A stretch of DNA of 64,000 nucleotides from Posidoniimonas polymericola (GCF_007859935.1 NZ_SJPO01000001.1:248001-312000), one strand, 5' to 3'; positions 16,612-26,451 are shown, counted from the stretch's first letter. Notes: generated by a model not told the origin, from the letters alone. Translations and numbers: made by a program.

Positions 16612-17091
16612 ATGGATTTCCGAGACCGACTGCAGAAGGCCGCCAGCCGCGGCGCCCGCTCCCGCGCCGAGCGTGAGTTCGCCGAGGCCGCCGAGGCGCT
16701 CAGCGAGGAGGAGTGCAAGCGGCTGCATAGCCGGCTGCGGCTGTCGCTGACCGAGCACATCGAGAAGTGCCTGCACCAGCTGGCCGACAACTTCCCCGGC
16801 TTCAAGCCCGAGACCATCGTCGACGAACGCGGCTGGGGCTCGGCCGTCACCCGCGACGACGTGGCGATGTCCGGCGGCAAGCGGACCAACCTGTTCAGCC
16901 GCCTGCAGGTGCTGGTTGGCCCCTACAACGAGTTCAAGGTGCTCGACATCGCGGCCAAGGGGGCGGTGCACAACAAAGAGACCTTCGCCCGCAACCACCA
17001 CCAGCCGCTGGCCGAGGTCGACGAGGACCAGTTCCGCGAGCTGATCGAGATGTGGATCGTCGAGTACGCCGAGCTGTACGCGGCGCGGTAG
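16612..17091 (+). CDS. Conserved-type protein of unknown function
   Basis: A 159-residue soluble protein. It starts with a charged helical region (DRLQKAASRGARSRAERE, then EFAEAAEALSEEECKRL) and continues with LHQLADNFPGFKPETIVDER and VLVGPYNEFKVLDIAAKGAV, which look like an alpha/beta fold. I do not recognise a family. No membrane segment, signal or metal site is visible. The ATG at 16612 is the first Met that gives a protein-like N-terminus; there is no clear ribosome site. Confidence 0.75.
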   Translation: MDFRDRLQKAASRGARSRAEREFAEAAEALSEEECKRLHSRLRLSLTEHIEKCLHQLADNFPGFKPETIVDERGWGSAVTRDDVAMSGGKRTNLFSRLQVLVGPYNEFKVLDIAAKGAVHNKETFARNHHQPLAEVDEDQFRELIEMWIVEYAELYAAR

Positions 17092-17213
17092 GGGTTGCGC
17101 GTGGCCATCGGCTGCCACTCCCGCGATTCTTGCGGCGCACGTGCTCAGAAATGCTAGCGCAAAACTCGACATCCGCGGTGCGCCGAGTGATACTAGTGGT
17201 TTACGACTAGCCG

Positions 17214-17225
17214 CCCCCCCCCCCC
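17214..17225. repeat. Homopolymer of 12 C
   Basis: Twelve consecutive C upstream of the likely start of the PEP-CTERM repeat protein. Runs this long slip during replication and are error-prone in sequencing. It argues against translation starting at the GTG at 17141. Confidence 0.8.
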
Positions 17226-17299
17226 GGTCTCGCCACGCACGACTGCGTGGCCGCCCGCCCCAATTCATCTCCGACCAACGCAAGCGTCTGGGAGAGTTC

Positions 17300-18847
17300 T
17301 TGTTTACTCGTTCTGCATTGCTGATCATCGTGGCGCTGCTCTGGGTGGCTGCTCCGGTGGGAACCCTGCGTGCGCAGAGCACATGGTCGGGTGAGATCCT
17401 CCCCGATGATCCTTCTGAATGGTTTTATCAGGACCGCTATATTGAGGTCCAAGTGATTATTGGCTACTCCCAGTCCGGGTCGCTCACGGTGGCTGACGGA
17501 GATTCTTTTCGATCGAGTTGGGCGAGTCTCGGATACGGGACTGGTTCCCACGGCGAATTGTCGGTGACTGGCTCAGGCTCTCGCTATTGGCATAGCTTGC
17601 TCTACATCGGTTTCGAGGGAACGGGAAGCATGCACATCGCAGCGGGCGGCTACGTACTAAGCACGCACACTACAATCAGCGCTGCGGCCGGCGGATCCGG
17701 CGAAGTCGTAGTCTCTGGCAGCGGATCCGAGTGGGAGAATGAGAGCACCATCTCGGTTGGACGATTGGGGCGCGGATCGCTCACCATCGAGAACGGCGGG
17801 CAGGTCAAGAGCATGGCCGGCTACTTGGGCGATCAGGCTGGCAGCACTGGAGAGGCTGCGGTCACAGGAACGGGATCCCACTGGGATATCTTGCGAGACC
17901 TCCGAGTCGGCATCCAGGGCGACGCGTCTCTCACCGTAGCTGACGGCGGAGTGGTGACGACAAGGGGGCTGCACGCGTCACTTTCTGACTTGCACGGCGA
18001 TGGAACGATTGTGGCGTCAGGAGGCGCGGTGCTGGACGCCGACTTAGTCTTCAACGCTGCGACTGGCAACCAAGCCGCGCTTGGCTTCGGCGACGGTGGC
18101 GTGCTCTCGGTGACTGCCGACGGCTGGGCGCTTGGGGCGGGGTACCGAGGAAACGGGACCCTGGCCATTGCCGAAGGAGTCGCCATCTCGAGCTCCTATG
18201 GGGTACTCGGAAACTACGGTGGCTCGTCGGGCGATGCCGTTGTCGCAGGCAGCGGCTCAGAATGGAACATGTCTGAAACCTTGTGGATCGGCAGGCAGGG
18301 AACCGGTCTGTTAACCATCACCGAAGGCGGCATGGCAAGCGTCGGCGGAACTCTCACCATCGACGAGAACGGCGGCGACGACAGCCACGTCAACCTCGCC
18401 ACCGGCGGCATGCTCGCCCTCTTCGGCGAAGCCGACGCGTCGATCGTTGCGTTCCTTGGCCTCGTCAATGGAACCGACAGCATCCGCTACTGGGACGACG
18501 CCCTCGGCGACTGGTCGTTGATCACCAACGCCGTCGACGGCGACGACTACTCGCTCGAGTACCTCACCGAGGGCGAGCTGGCCGGCTACACGCTGCTGAC
18601 CGTCGGCGAGGCGCCGGCCGGGTTGGCGGGCGACTTCAACGGCGATGGCGTCGTCGACGCGGCCGACTATGTCGTCTGGCGGGACGGGTTGGGCGCGACC
18701 TACTCGCAGCCGGACTACGACCTCTGGCGGTCCAACTACGGGGCCACAACGCCGGTGGCCGAAGGAGCGACCGTTCCGGAGCCCGCGGCTTGGCTGCTGC
18801 TGTCGCTGCTCGCGCCGGGCCTGCGTGGCCGTGCGGGGCGGCGTTAG
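17300..18847 (+). CDS. Exported PEP-CTERM repeat protein with dockerin-type segment
   Basis: A protein of about 515 residues. A signal peptide (LFTRSALLIIVALLWVAA) follows the TTG at 17300, which has GGGAGAG just before it; the frame stays open to a GTG at 17141 but crosses the C-run and is not protein-like. The body contains at least six repeats of about 45 residues with GSGSEW and GSLTI-GG cores, as in the T5SS/PEP-CTERM-associated repeat family, which suggests a beta-solenoid. Then comes a dockerin-like EF-hand (GDFNGDGVVDAADYVVWRD) and a PEP-CTERM tail (VPEPAAWLLLSLLAPGL, then RGRAGRR). It should be sorted and anchored by an exosortase system. Role at the surface unknown. Confidence 0.85.
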   Translation: MFTRSALLIIVALLWVAAPVGTLRAQSTWSGEILPDDPSEWFYQDRYIEVQVIIGYSQSGSLTVADGDSFRSSWASLGYGTGSHGELSVTGSGSRYWHSLLYIGFEGTGSMHIAAGGYVLSTHTTISAAAGGSGEVVVSGSGSEWENESTISVGRLGRGSLTIENGGQVKSMAGYLGDQAGSTGEAAVTGTGSHWDILRDLRVGIQGDASLTVADGGVVTTRGLHASLSDLHGDGTIVASGGAVLDADLVFNAATGNQAALGFGDGGVLSVTADGWALGAGYRGNGTLAIAEGVAISSSYGVLGNYGGSSGDAVVAGSGSEWNMSETLWIGRQGTGLLTITEGGMASVGGTLTIDENGGDDSHVNLATGGMLALFGEADASIVAFLGLVNGTDSIRYWDDALGDWSLITNAVDGDDYSLEYLTEGELAGYTLLTVGEAPAGLAGDFNGDGVVDAADYVVWRDGLGATYSQPDYDLWRSNYGATTPVAEGATVPEPAAWLLLSLLAPGLRGRAGRR

Positions 18848-19063
18848 GCCAGTCCGCAGGTGTTGGTTGCTGCGGCGGGCCGCGGGCGGAAAGCTAAATT
18901 CTCGTGAGTCATTTGGTGGCCGGTTCTCGAGCCACCGATTAGTATAGAGGGTGTCCCAGGGAGCGCTCCGGAACCGCTCCTTGCCGGGGCGACGCGTTCG
19001 CCTCCTGCTCCTTCCCTGATCAACCGCGGCCGCGTTGCCAGGCTGCCCGAGGACCCTCGCGAG

Positions 19064-22000
19064 ATGACCCAGCGGCGTCGCCCCCCACTGTCGAACGGCT
19101 CGGGCCGGCGGCTCTCGTTCGAGTCGCTCGAGGGCCGGGCGATGCTCAGCCTGACGCACCTGTACACTTTCAACGACGGCACGGCCGACGACTCGGTGGG
19201 GACCGCCCACGGGACGCTGGTCAACGGCGCGGCCGTGCTCGACCAGAAGCTCGCGCTGCAGAACAGCGGCGTCACGAGCGGCGACTCGGCCAACGTGCAG
19301 TACGTGCAGCTGCCCGCCAACCTGCTGACCACTGCCGACGCAACCATTGAGTTCTGGTTCCAGGCCGGGCAGTCGGAGAACTGGACGCGGGTGTTCGACT
19401 TCGGCAACAAGGTCGGCGGAGCGGGCGACAGCTACTTGTTCTACTCGCAGCAGAGCGGCGCGGGCGACTCGCGCGCGACGCTGCACCCCAGCAGCGTCGC
19501 GGAGACGGTCGCCTCGAGCTCCACCACCGACGACGGCGCGCCGCACCAGGTGGCGGTGGTGATGGACGCCGCCAACGGCGCCTTCCGCCTGCACGTGGAC
19601 GGCCAGCTGGTCAGCTCGGTTCCAATGGGCCGGGGCTCCAATGGGTTGTCGATCAACGACACGCTCAACTTCCTGGGCCGCTCGCTGTTCGACGCCGACC
19701 CCGGTTTCACCGGCCTGATCGACGAGGTGCGGATCTACGACCACGCGCTGACCGCCGGCGAGATTACTGTCAGCGCCGCCGAGGGCCCGGCCGTCGTGCC
19801 GCTGCCCGGCGACTACGACCGCAGCGGCGTGGTGGACGCGGCGGACCGGGTGGTGTGGGTGACCAACTACGGCTCTGAGAGCAACCTCGAGGCCGACGGC
19901 AACGGCGACGGCCGGGTCGACGCCGCCGACTACGCCGTGTGGCGGGACAACCTCGGGCTGGGCGAGCCGACCCCGCCCAGCCAGGTGCTGGAGGACGAGT
20001 CGCTGACCGTGCCCAGCCTGTCGCGGTCGATCATCGAGCTGACCGGCCGGTCGGAGCTGCACCTCACCTCGGCGACCAACCCGCTGACCGCCGAGGTCCG
20101 GCTGAACTCGCCCGACGCGTGGCTGTTCTTCGAGAACGTCAAGCCGACGGAGGTGATGAGCGACTACCTGATGAACGTCCGGGTGAACGGCGCCGCCGCG
20201 TTCGCCGGCATCAACGTCCGGGTGGTGCAGCACGGGGTCGGCACGGTGGTCATCCCGCAGGACTACCGTTTTGTGCCGCTGGAGGTCTTCACCGGACCGC
20301 AGTTCACCGGCGACTCGGCCGAGCTGGACGTCTACACCTACTACAACACGCCGGCCACGCTGGGCGTGCTGCAGCAGAACGCCAGCTCGTTCGTGCTGAA
20401 GCGCGGCTACATGGCCACGATCGCCTCGGACGCGAACGCCCGCTACAGCCAGGTGTACGTCGCGCAGGACCACGACCTGGAGATCGCGCTGCTGCCCGAG
20501 CAGTTCGACAACCAGGTGCGGTTTATCCGCGTGCTGCCGTGGCGGTGGGTGGCGAAGAAGGGCGCGTCGGACATCGGCCCGGAAACGCTCGACGCGTCCT
20601 GGTTCTACAACTGGAACAACAGCGAGGACTCGACGCTCGACTACGAGTACGTGCCGATCCGCCAGCAGCGGTGGTGGCCCGCCTACCCGACCAACAAGGA
20701 GGAGGTCACGCACCTGCTCGGCTACAACGAGCCCAACAACCCGGTCGAGGACGCGTACACGTCGCTCGGCAACGGCTCGGTCGACACGGCGATCGCGGTC
20801 TGGCCCGAGCTGCTCCAGAGCGGCCTGCGGGTCGGCTCGCCCGCGGTGACCGACGGCGGCAAGGCGTGGCTCTACGAGTTCATGGACAAGGCGATCGCCG
20901 CCGACCTGCGGGTCGACTACATCGCGATCCACAACTACCAGGCCGGCCAGTCGGCGGCGTCGCTCAAGTCCTGGCTCCAGGACGTCTACGACCGCTACCA
21001 CCTGCCGATCTGGATCACCGAGTTCAACAACGGCGCCAACTGGACCGGCGGCGCCGACCCGACCTACGCGCAGAACGCTCAGTGGGTGGCCGACATCACC
21101 GAGATGATGGACACGACTCCGTGGATCGAACGCTACTCGATCTACAGCCGTGTCGAGGCGGTCCGCGAGATGACCTACTCCGACGGCAGCCTCACGCCCG
21201 CCGGCCAGGTGTACCACAACAACGACTCGCCGATTGGCTACGTGCAGGAGATCCCCGCAAACCATCCGACCTCCGGCCGCAGCATCGCCAGCTACGCCTT
21301 CGACGACGACGCCCACGACCAGTCCGGATACGGCTACAACGGCTACGTGGCGGGCGTTCCGCGGTACGCGACCGACCCGACGCAGGGCCAGGTCATCGAC
21401 CTGGGCGGCGACAGCCACGTGCAGCTGCCCGAGGGCGTGGCCAGCGGCGACGGCTTTACCTTCGCCGGCTGGGTCAACTGGGACGGCGGCGGCAACTGGC
21501 AGCGGATCTTCGACTTCGGCAACGACACCTCGTCCTACATGTTCCTGACGCCGTCCAACGGCTCGTCGATGCGGTTTGCGATCAAGGACGGCGGCGGCGA
21601 GCAGACCGTCCAGACCGCCACGCTGCCCGTTGATCAGTGGACGCACGTCGCGGTGACGCTCGGCGGCGGCTCCGCGAAGCTGTATGTCAACGGCGCCCTG
21701 GTGGCCACGAACAACTCGCTCACCATCACCCCGAGCGACTTCGCGCCGACCAACAACTACCTAGGCAAGTCGCAGTTCACGAACGACCCGCTGCTCAATG
21801 GCCAGCTGAACGACGTGCTCGTCACCGACTACGCCCTGACCGCCACGCAGATCGCCGGGCTGATGGCGAACACCCCGCCGGTGTTCGCGGCCGCCGAGGT
21901 GAATCTCGGCCCGGCGCCGATCGACACCCCGTTCAGCGGCTCGCTGGCCGGCCTGGCGACCGACGCCGACCCGGGCGACTCGGTCACCTACGCCAAGGCC

Positions 22001-22405
22001 AACGGCCCCGCGTGGCTCACGGTCGCCGCCAACGGCGCGCTTTCAGGCACACCGACCGACCCCGGGCTCGCGACGCAGGAGTTTGTCGTCGCGGCGACCG
22101 ACTCCCGCGGCGCGGTGAGCTACACGGTGGTGACCATCCCGCTGCAGGGGGCAGTCGGGCGCGGGCCGGTGCTCGCGTTCTCGGCCGACGAGCAAGCCGA
22201 CGCGCCGCAGGCCATAATCGACGCCCCCATCGCCGCCGCCGCCCAGGTCGACCTTAACCTGCTGCTGACGCTCGACCATCTAGACGCAACTGACGATGCG
22301 TGGGCCTCACTAGCTGAGCCGGTCGCCGCGGGCGCGGAGATTGACGAGGCGGCTCAGGCAGACCTGAACGCCGCGCAGTTTGATGGCGCGTTCGCCAGCC
22401 TGTAG
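19064..22405 (+). CDS. Large secreted glycoside hydrolase (GH128/Asl1-like) with LamG and dockerin-type modules
   Basis: A 1113-residue protein. It opens with the planctomycete extracellular N-terminal motif (RRLSFESLEGRAMLSL). Next are a LamG/concanavalin-like domain (about 30-230), a dockerin-like pair of EF-hands (about 245-300, GDYDRSGVVDAAD and GNGDGRVDAADYAVWRD), an unassigned beta-rich region (300-470), and a TIM-barrel of the Asl1/GH128 type (about 480-720) with LGYNEPNNP near 551 and IWITEFNNG near 648. Those two Glu fit acid/base and nucleophile. A second LamG domain (740-935) and an Ig-like He_PIG domain (945-1030) follow. GH128 enzymes cut beta-1,3-glucans, so the likely substrate is an algal or fungal glucan. 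No PEP-CTERM tail. Confidence 0.85.
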   Translation: MTQRRRPPLSNGSGRRLSFESLEGRAMLSLTHLYTFNDGTADDSVGTAHGTLVNGAAVLDQKLALQNSGVTSGDSANVQYVQLPANLLTTADATIEFWFQAGQSENWTRVFDFGNKVGGAGDSYLFYSQQSGAGDSRATLHPSSVAETVASSSTTDDGAPHQVAVVMDAANGAFRLHVDGQLVSSVPMGRGSNGLSINDTLNFLGRSLFDADPGFTGLIDEVRIYDHALTAGEITVSAAEGPAVVPLPGDYDRSGVVDAADRVVWVTNYGSESNLEADGNGDGRVDAADYAVWRDNLGLGEPTPPSQVLEDESLTVPSLSRSIIELTGRSELHLTSATNPLTAEVRLNSPDAWLFFENVKPTEVMSDYLMNVRVNGAAAFAGINVRVVQHGVGTVVIPQDYRFVPLEVFTGPQFTGDSAELDVYTYYNTPATLGVLQQNASSFVLKRGYMATIASDANARYSQVYVAQDHDLEIALLPEQFDNQVRFIRVLPWRWVAKKGASDIGPETLDASWFYNWNNSEDSTLDYEYVPIRQQRWWPAYPTNKEEVTHLLGYNEPNNPVEDAYTSLGNGSVDTAIAVWPELLQSGLRVGSPAVTDGGKAWLYEFMDKAIAADLRVDYIAIHNYQAGQSAASLKSWLQDVYDRYHLPIWITEFNNGANWTGGADPTYAQNAQWVADITEMMDTTPWIERYSIYSRVEAVREMTYSDGSLTPAGQVYHNNDSPIGYVQEIPANHPTSGRSIASYAFDDDAHDQSGYGYNGYVAGVPRYATDPTQGQVIDLGGDSHVQLPEGVASGDGFTFAGWVNWDGGGNWQRIFDFGNDTSSYMFLTPSNGSSMRFAIKDGGGEQTVQTATLPVDQWTHVAVTLGGGSAKLYVNGALVATNNSLTITPSDFAPTNNYLGKSQFTNDPLLNGQLNDVLVTDYALTATQIAGLMANTPPVFAAAEVNLGPAPIDTPFSGSLAGLATDADPGDSVTYAKANGPAWLTVAANGALSGTPTDPGLATQEFVVAATDSRGAVSYTVVTIPLQGAVGRGPVLAFSADEQADAPQAIIDAPIAAAAQVDLNLLLTLDHLDATDDAWASLAEPVAAGAEIDEAAQADLNAAQFDGAFASL

Positions 22406-22441
22406 GGACCAAGGCAGGTCCCGCAAAGTCGCTCTAGTCTT

Positions 22442-25096
22442 CTAGTCGTCGAAGTTCTTGGTCTCGATGGTCCAGTCGGCCGACTTGCTGAGTTTGCTCT
22501 GCTCGCCGACAAACCACTGAGAGGCTTCGTTGTCGCCTTTGAGCTGCCAGTCGAGCCAGGCGCGGGCGACGCCGGTGAACTCGCCGCCGTGGGGCTTGGC
22601 GTAGGTGCCGGCGTGGCCGACATCGAGGTTGGCCATCACGATCGGGACGTGTTCCACGCGGCGGAAGTCGTCCATCGCGTTGTTGTAGGCGATGTCGGAC
22701 GGGCCGCCCATCAGGTACAGCACCGGCGCGTGAAAGTCCTTCAGCCGGTCCTTGGTGAGCGCCGGCATCGCCGGCATCGGGGACGGATCGGGCAGCACGC
22801 CGCTGTTGCAGACTACCGTGGTCGAGACCCGCGGGTCGCCCGAGATCTCGATCGCCTGCAGGCCGCCGCACGACATGCCCATCGCCGCGACCTGCGTCGC
22901 GTCGACTCGGCCGTAGTACTCGCTCTCGGTTGCTTGATTCTCGGCCAGGATCCAGTCGAGGGCCTTCAGCAGCTGGTCCGAGCTGGTCCGCTGCCGCGAG
23001 CTTTCGTCTCGGTGCTCGATCTGGTCGAGCAGGCCGATGGCGAGAACCAGGTAGCCGTGCGAGGCGATCTCGTTGAGGAAGTTCTTGTGCTCCTGGGTCG
23101 TGTTGGCGCAGGCGCCGTTCCCCCACAGCAGGATCGGCAGCTTCTGGTCGGCGCCGAACGGCGACAGGTCGCGGGGCCGGAAGAGCGTCATGCCGGGCAG
23201 CGCGTTGTCCTCGGTGGCCACGGCAGGGTAGGGGCCCGTGCCGCCCTGCTCGATCACCACGACCGCTGGCTTCTTCGTTGCGGAGGACTGCGTCGGCTTC
23301 GGCGCCAGCGGGCGCAGGTGCTTGGCGAAGAACTGCTCGATCGCCGGGGCGGTGGTCTCGAGGCTCTCGCCGTACGCGACGCCGTGCCGGCCCCCTTCGA
23401 TCCGGAGGTACTCGATCTCGGCTCCCGCGGCCCTCATCTTCTCGACAAAGTCGTCGGTGAGGCTGGCCCGCACGATGCGGTCGTCGCTTCCCTGGATGAG
23501 CAGCAGCGGCGGGGTGTCGGCCGCGAGGTAGCCGATCGGCCACCACTCGGGCTTCGCCATGGGGACGTCGCGGCCCAGTTCGGTAGGCGGCGACCCGGCG
23601 GCCGCGGCGTTGACCACGCTTGAGTACTCGTCCCAGCCGCCATCGCCCTCCAGGCGGGCCGACTCGGGCGCCATCGCCAGCATCAGGGCCAGGTGCGCGC
23701 CCGCGGAGTGGCCGTACGCGCCGATACGATTCGGGTCGACGTGGTGCTCCTCGGCGTGGGCCCGCAGCCAGCGGACAGCGCACTTCACGTCCTCGATGCA
23801 GGCGGGGAACGGGGCCTCGTCGAGCAACCGGTACTCCACGTTGATCGTGACGTAGCCGAGCTTGGCGTAGTCGGTCATCATCTTTTGGAACACGTCGACC
23901 GACTTCGACCCCGCCCTCCAGCCGCCGCCGTGCACAATCACCAGCGCGGGCCGTGGCTCTTCGGTCCGATCGGCGGGCTCGGCCAGATCGAGCCGCCAGG
24001 CGTCGCTGTCGCCCGCGCGGTAGGCGATGTCGCGGGTGATCTCGATGGCGGCCGCCTGGGGTTCGGGCGTGGCGGGCGGCGCTTCGCCGGCGACGAACGC
24101 GGGGTAGATGTCGATCTTGTCGGTCGTCGCGCCGCCGCGGTCGAACAGCCCACCCCACTGCGGCGAGGTCGCCTCCCAGATGAACGTGCCCCAGCCCAGC
24201 TGGTCGGGCAGGTCCCGCACGATCTCGTTCACCTCCCGGCGGTGCTCCTGGTACTCGACCACGACGATCGGCTTGCGGTACCGCTGGGCGAGGTCGGTCA
24301 GGTTGTCCTCAAGCTGCTGGAGCGTCCCGTGGTGTTTGGGGTAGTACGACTGGCCGATGACGTCGAACTCGACATCGTGACTGAGGACGAGGTCGAAGAA
24401 GCGGACCGAGCGGCCGTTGTCGCCGCCCAGGGCGGGGTGCACCATGATCTTGATGTTCGGATCGGCCGCCCGGACCGCCTCGCTGGCGCGGCGGAGCAGC
24501 AGGCCAAACGCGCCGGGCGAGTTCTTGATCTGCCCCTGCGGCCACAGGAACCCGTTGTGGATCTCGTTGCCGATCTGCACCATCTCCGGCGCGACGCCGG
24601 CTTCCTGGAACCGCTGAAGGACGACGCTGGTGTACTCGGACACCTTGTCCGCGAGCTCGTCGTCGCTGAGCCCCTGCCAGGCGGCCGGCGTGAACTGCTT
24701 GCCGGGGTCGGCCCAGGTGTCGCTGTAGTGGAAGTCGAGCAGGAGCTTCATGCCCGCCGCCTCGACGCGTTTGGCCATCGCCAGGGTCTGCTCGAGGCCG
24801 CAGTGCCCTTGCTTGGAGTACCCGTTCTCGGCCGTGGGGTCGACAAACAACCGCAGGCGGATCCAGTTGAACTGGTGGTCGGCCAGGATCTCGAGGACAT
24901 CCTTCTCAACACCCTGGTCGGAAAACTTAGTCCCCCGTTCCTCCTGCGATGGCGCCCAGGAGATGTCGGCCCCAATCAGCGGACGCTCGTCGTCTGGGAC
25001 GCCGGCGCCGCTTGAATCTGCCCGCGCGCCCTCCATTAGCCCGGGGGCCAAGAGAATACCAACGGCCAACGCCGTCTTGCTTACGAGTTGGTGCAT
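22442..25096 (-). CDS. Secreted three-domain enzyme: GH53 galactanase plus two alpha/beta-hydrolase esterases
   Basis: An 884-residue exported protein (signal peptide 1-26). Residues 38-345 form a GH53 endo-beta-1,4-galactanase: IGADISW, LLLDFHYSDTWADPGKQ, GNEIHNG with Glu178 as likely acid/base and VVVEY with Glu281 as likely nucleophile. Residues 355-595 form an esterase of the BD-FAE type: HGGGW oxyanion motif at 389-393, Ser464 in GHSAG, Asp and His later (QGSDD, GRHG). Residues 605-880 form a second hydrolase with Ser742 in GMSCGG and His828. Together they fit removal of esters and cleavage of arabinogalactan side chains of pectin. Fusion of all three is unusual. It converges on the GH128-like gene. 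Confidence 0.88.
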   Translation of the reverse strand: MHQLVSKTALAVGILLAPGLMEGARADSSGAGVPDDERPLIGADISWAPSQEERGTKFSDQGVEKDVLEILADHQFNWIRLRLFVDPTAENGYSKQGHCGLEQTLAMAKRVEAAGMKLLLDFHYSDTWADPGKQFTPAAWQGLSDDELADKVSEYTSVVLQRFQEAGVAPEMVQIGNEIHNGFLWPQGQIKNSPGAFGLLLRRASEAVRAADPNIKIMVHPALGGDNGRSVRFFDLVLSHDVEFDVIGQSYYPKHHGTLQQLEDNLTDLAQRYRKPIVVVEYQEHRREVNEIVRDLPDQLGWGTFIWEATSPQWGGLFDRGGATTDKIDIYPAFVAGEAPPATPEPQAAAIEITRDIAYRAGDSDAWRLDLAEPADRTEEPRPALVIVHGGGWRAGSKSVDVFQKMMTDYAKLGYVTINVEYRLLDEAPFPACIEDVKCAVRWLRAHAEEHHVDPNRIGAYGHSAGAHLALMLAMAPESARLEGDGGWDEYSSVVNAAAAGSPPTELGRDVPMAKPEWWPIGYLAADTPPLLLIQGSDDRIVRASLTDDFVEKMRAAGAEIEYLRIEGGRHGVAYGESLETTAPAIEQFFAKHLRPLAPKPTQSSATKKPAVVVIEQGGTGPYPAVATEDNALPGMTLFRPRDLSPFGADQKLPILLWGNGACANTTQEHKNFLNEIASHGYLVLAIGLLDQIEHRDESSRQRTSSDQLLKALDWILAENQATESEYYGRVDATQVAAMGMSCGGLQAIEISGDPRVSTTVVCNSGVLPDPSPMPAMPALTKDRLKDFHAPVLYLMGGPSDIAYNNAMDDFRRVEHVPIVMANLDVGHAGTYAKPHGGEFTGVARAWLDWQLKGDNEASQWFVGEQSKLSKSADWTIETKNFDD

Positions 25097-25424
25097 GCCT
25101 CGCTCCGTGTGCGCTAAGAGAAGATCAGCGGCGTCGCGGGTAACAGACGCGCCGCGACGCCTAGCTTAGCACGTGCCGGGGCGTGATGGTTGGCGGGGCA
25201 CGCTTTTCCGGCGGAGAGAAGTCGCACCGGCGCAGCGTCCGCAGCACCGCAGTTGCAACTGGCAGGGCAATCGCTGCACTCCTCAGCCGCTGCGGGGCTT
25301 GCCGGCGGCGGGGCGAAATGCCGGCTAACAAAAAAACCGGGCGCCGGAGGGCAGGTTCCGGCGCCCGGGGTGTCGCCACACGAATGGCAACGGGCTTGCA
25401 TCAAGTTTGGGAAGGACTGGTTGC
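25097..25424. other. Intergenic region with a terminator
   Basis: About 330 bp between the GH53 gene start and the end of the 25425 gene, both on the minus strand. The left part should hold the GH53 promoter. The only clear element is the terminator at 25330-25368. Confidence 0.6.
25330..25368 (-). terminator. Intrinsic terminator of the 25425 gene
   Basis: On the minus strand CCGGGCGCCGGA, 8-nt loop, TCCGGCGCCCGG, then seven T. A 12-bp perfect stem, about 57 bp past the stop codon. Confidence 0.88.
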
Positions 25425-26141
25425 TCAGCCAACTTCGACCGGGTACTGCACCTCGTAGATCAGGCCGCGGACGAACTTCTGGGCGTCGGCGTAGTCGGAG
25501 GCCTCCATGTCGGTGAGCTCTTCCTTCAGGTCCTGCTTGAGCTGCTCGGTGAGCTTCAGGATCCGGCCGGCGAACGGGTCGTCGCTGCCGGCGCCGTAGC
25601 GGGAACGCTGGCGGAACAGGAAGTCGAGCTGGCTGCGGGTCGCGGCGAACTGATCGTCCCGCAGCGGCGCCGGCCAAGACAGCTTGCCGGTGTTGCGGTT
25701 GAACTGGTCGGAGTCGAGCGTGTAGGTGTCGCGGTAGTAGGTCGCCTGACGCTGGGTCAGCAGCTCCTTGCCGAGCGAGTCACGCTCGATCTCGCGGGCG
25801 CGTTCGTTCTCGCGGTGCTGGCGCCACAGGTACTTCTTGCGGTAGAGGGTCTCGGTCTTCTTGACGTCGTTCTCGTAGGCGAGGGTCTGGGCCTGCTGGT
25901 TGAGGATGTTGGCCTGGGCGTCGTTGACGCGGTAGCGGCCGAGGGCGTCGATCACCTGTGCCCGCCCCCGCAGGGCGCCCTCCAACGCGGTGGACGAGTG
26001 ACGGGGCCCAACCGTGTAGGCCGGCCCGACGCTGACCGGCTGGTAGTACGAGCCAGTCGTCTGGGCGGCGGCCGGCAGCGTGCAGGCGGCGGCAATCAGG
26101 GCGGTCAGGGAAGCGGTGGAGATGTGGCGAGCGGCGGACAT
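25425..26141 (-). CDS. Exported helical protein of unknown function
   Basis: A 238-residue protein with a signal peptide (MSAARHISTASLTALIAAAC, cut near AAAQ). The mature part is almost wholly alpha-helical and charged (ANILNQQAQTLAYENDVKKT, RQHRENERAREIERDSLGKE), suggesting a coiled coil or helical bundle in the periplasm. AGGAG lies 9 nt before the ATG at 26141, which settles the start. I know no family; similar secreted helical proteins are common in Pirellulales. It is divergent from the small 26452 gene and ends in a strong terminator, so it is a single-gene unit. Confidence 0.82.
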   Translation of the reverse strand: MSAARHISTASLTALIAAACTLPAAAQTTGSYYQPVSVGPAYTVGPRHSSTALEGALRGRAQVIDALGRYRVNDAQANILNQQAQTLAYENDVKKTETLYRKKYLWRQHRENERAREIERDSLGKELLTQRQATYYRDTYTLDSDQFNRNTGKLSWPAPLRDDQFAATRSQLDFLFRQRSRYGAGSDDPFAGRILKLTEQLKQDLKEELTDMEASDYADAQKFVRGLIYEVQYPVEVG

Positions 26142-26451
26142 GACTCGGACTCCTGCGGGCGAAGATTTGAGGTTTGAGGCGGTGGGCGTTCGTGCTCGTT
26201 GACTCCTACGCCGGAACAGACAGACTGTTACGCAATCAGGGCGCCATTTATTCAAACAGCTAGAATTCCCGGGAAACACCCCTTCGGGGGTGTCCCCGCG
26301 GTGGGACAAAGCGTCTCAGAGCGAGACGCCCGTTCGCGATGCGAGACACTCCTGCCCGCGTCGGCGCCCTTTGGCGGTCGGCGGTTGGGTGGTTAAACTG
26401 GGGGGACCTTCCTGAATGACCGCCCCCCCCGGACGACCCCCGAGCCCACCG

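Noticed and set aside
18311-21646. A 1111-codon open frame on the minus strand
   Set aside because: It lies opposite the GH128-like and PEP-CTERM genes, is full of Val, Arg, Asp and His as expected from the reverse of GC-rich coding DNA, and has no domain.
17300-22405. Cellulosome component because of dockerin-like repeats
   Set aside because: Planctomycete exported proteins often carry such EF-hands together with PEP-CTERM tails; no cohesin or scaffoldin is present.
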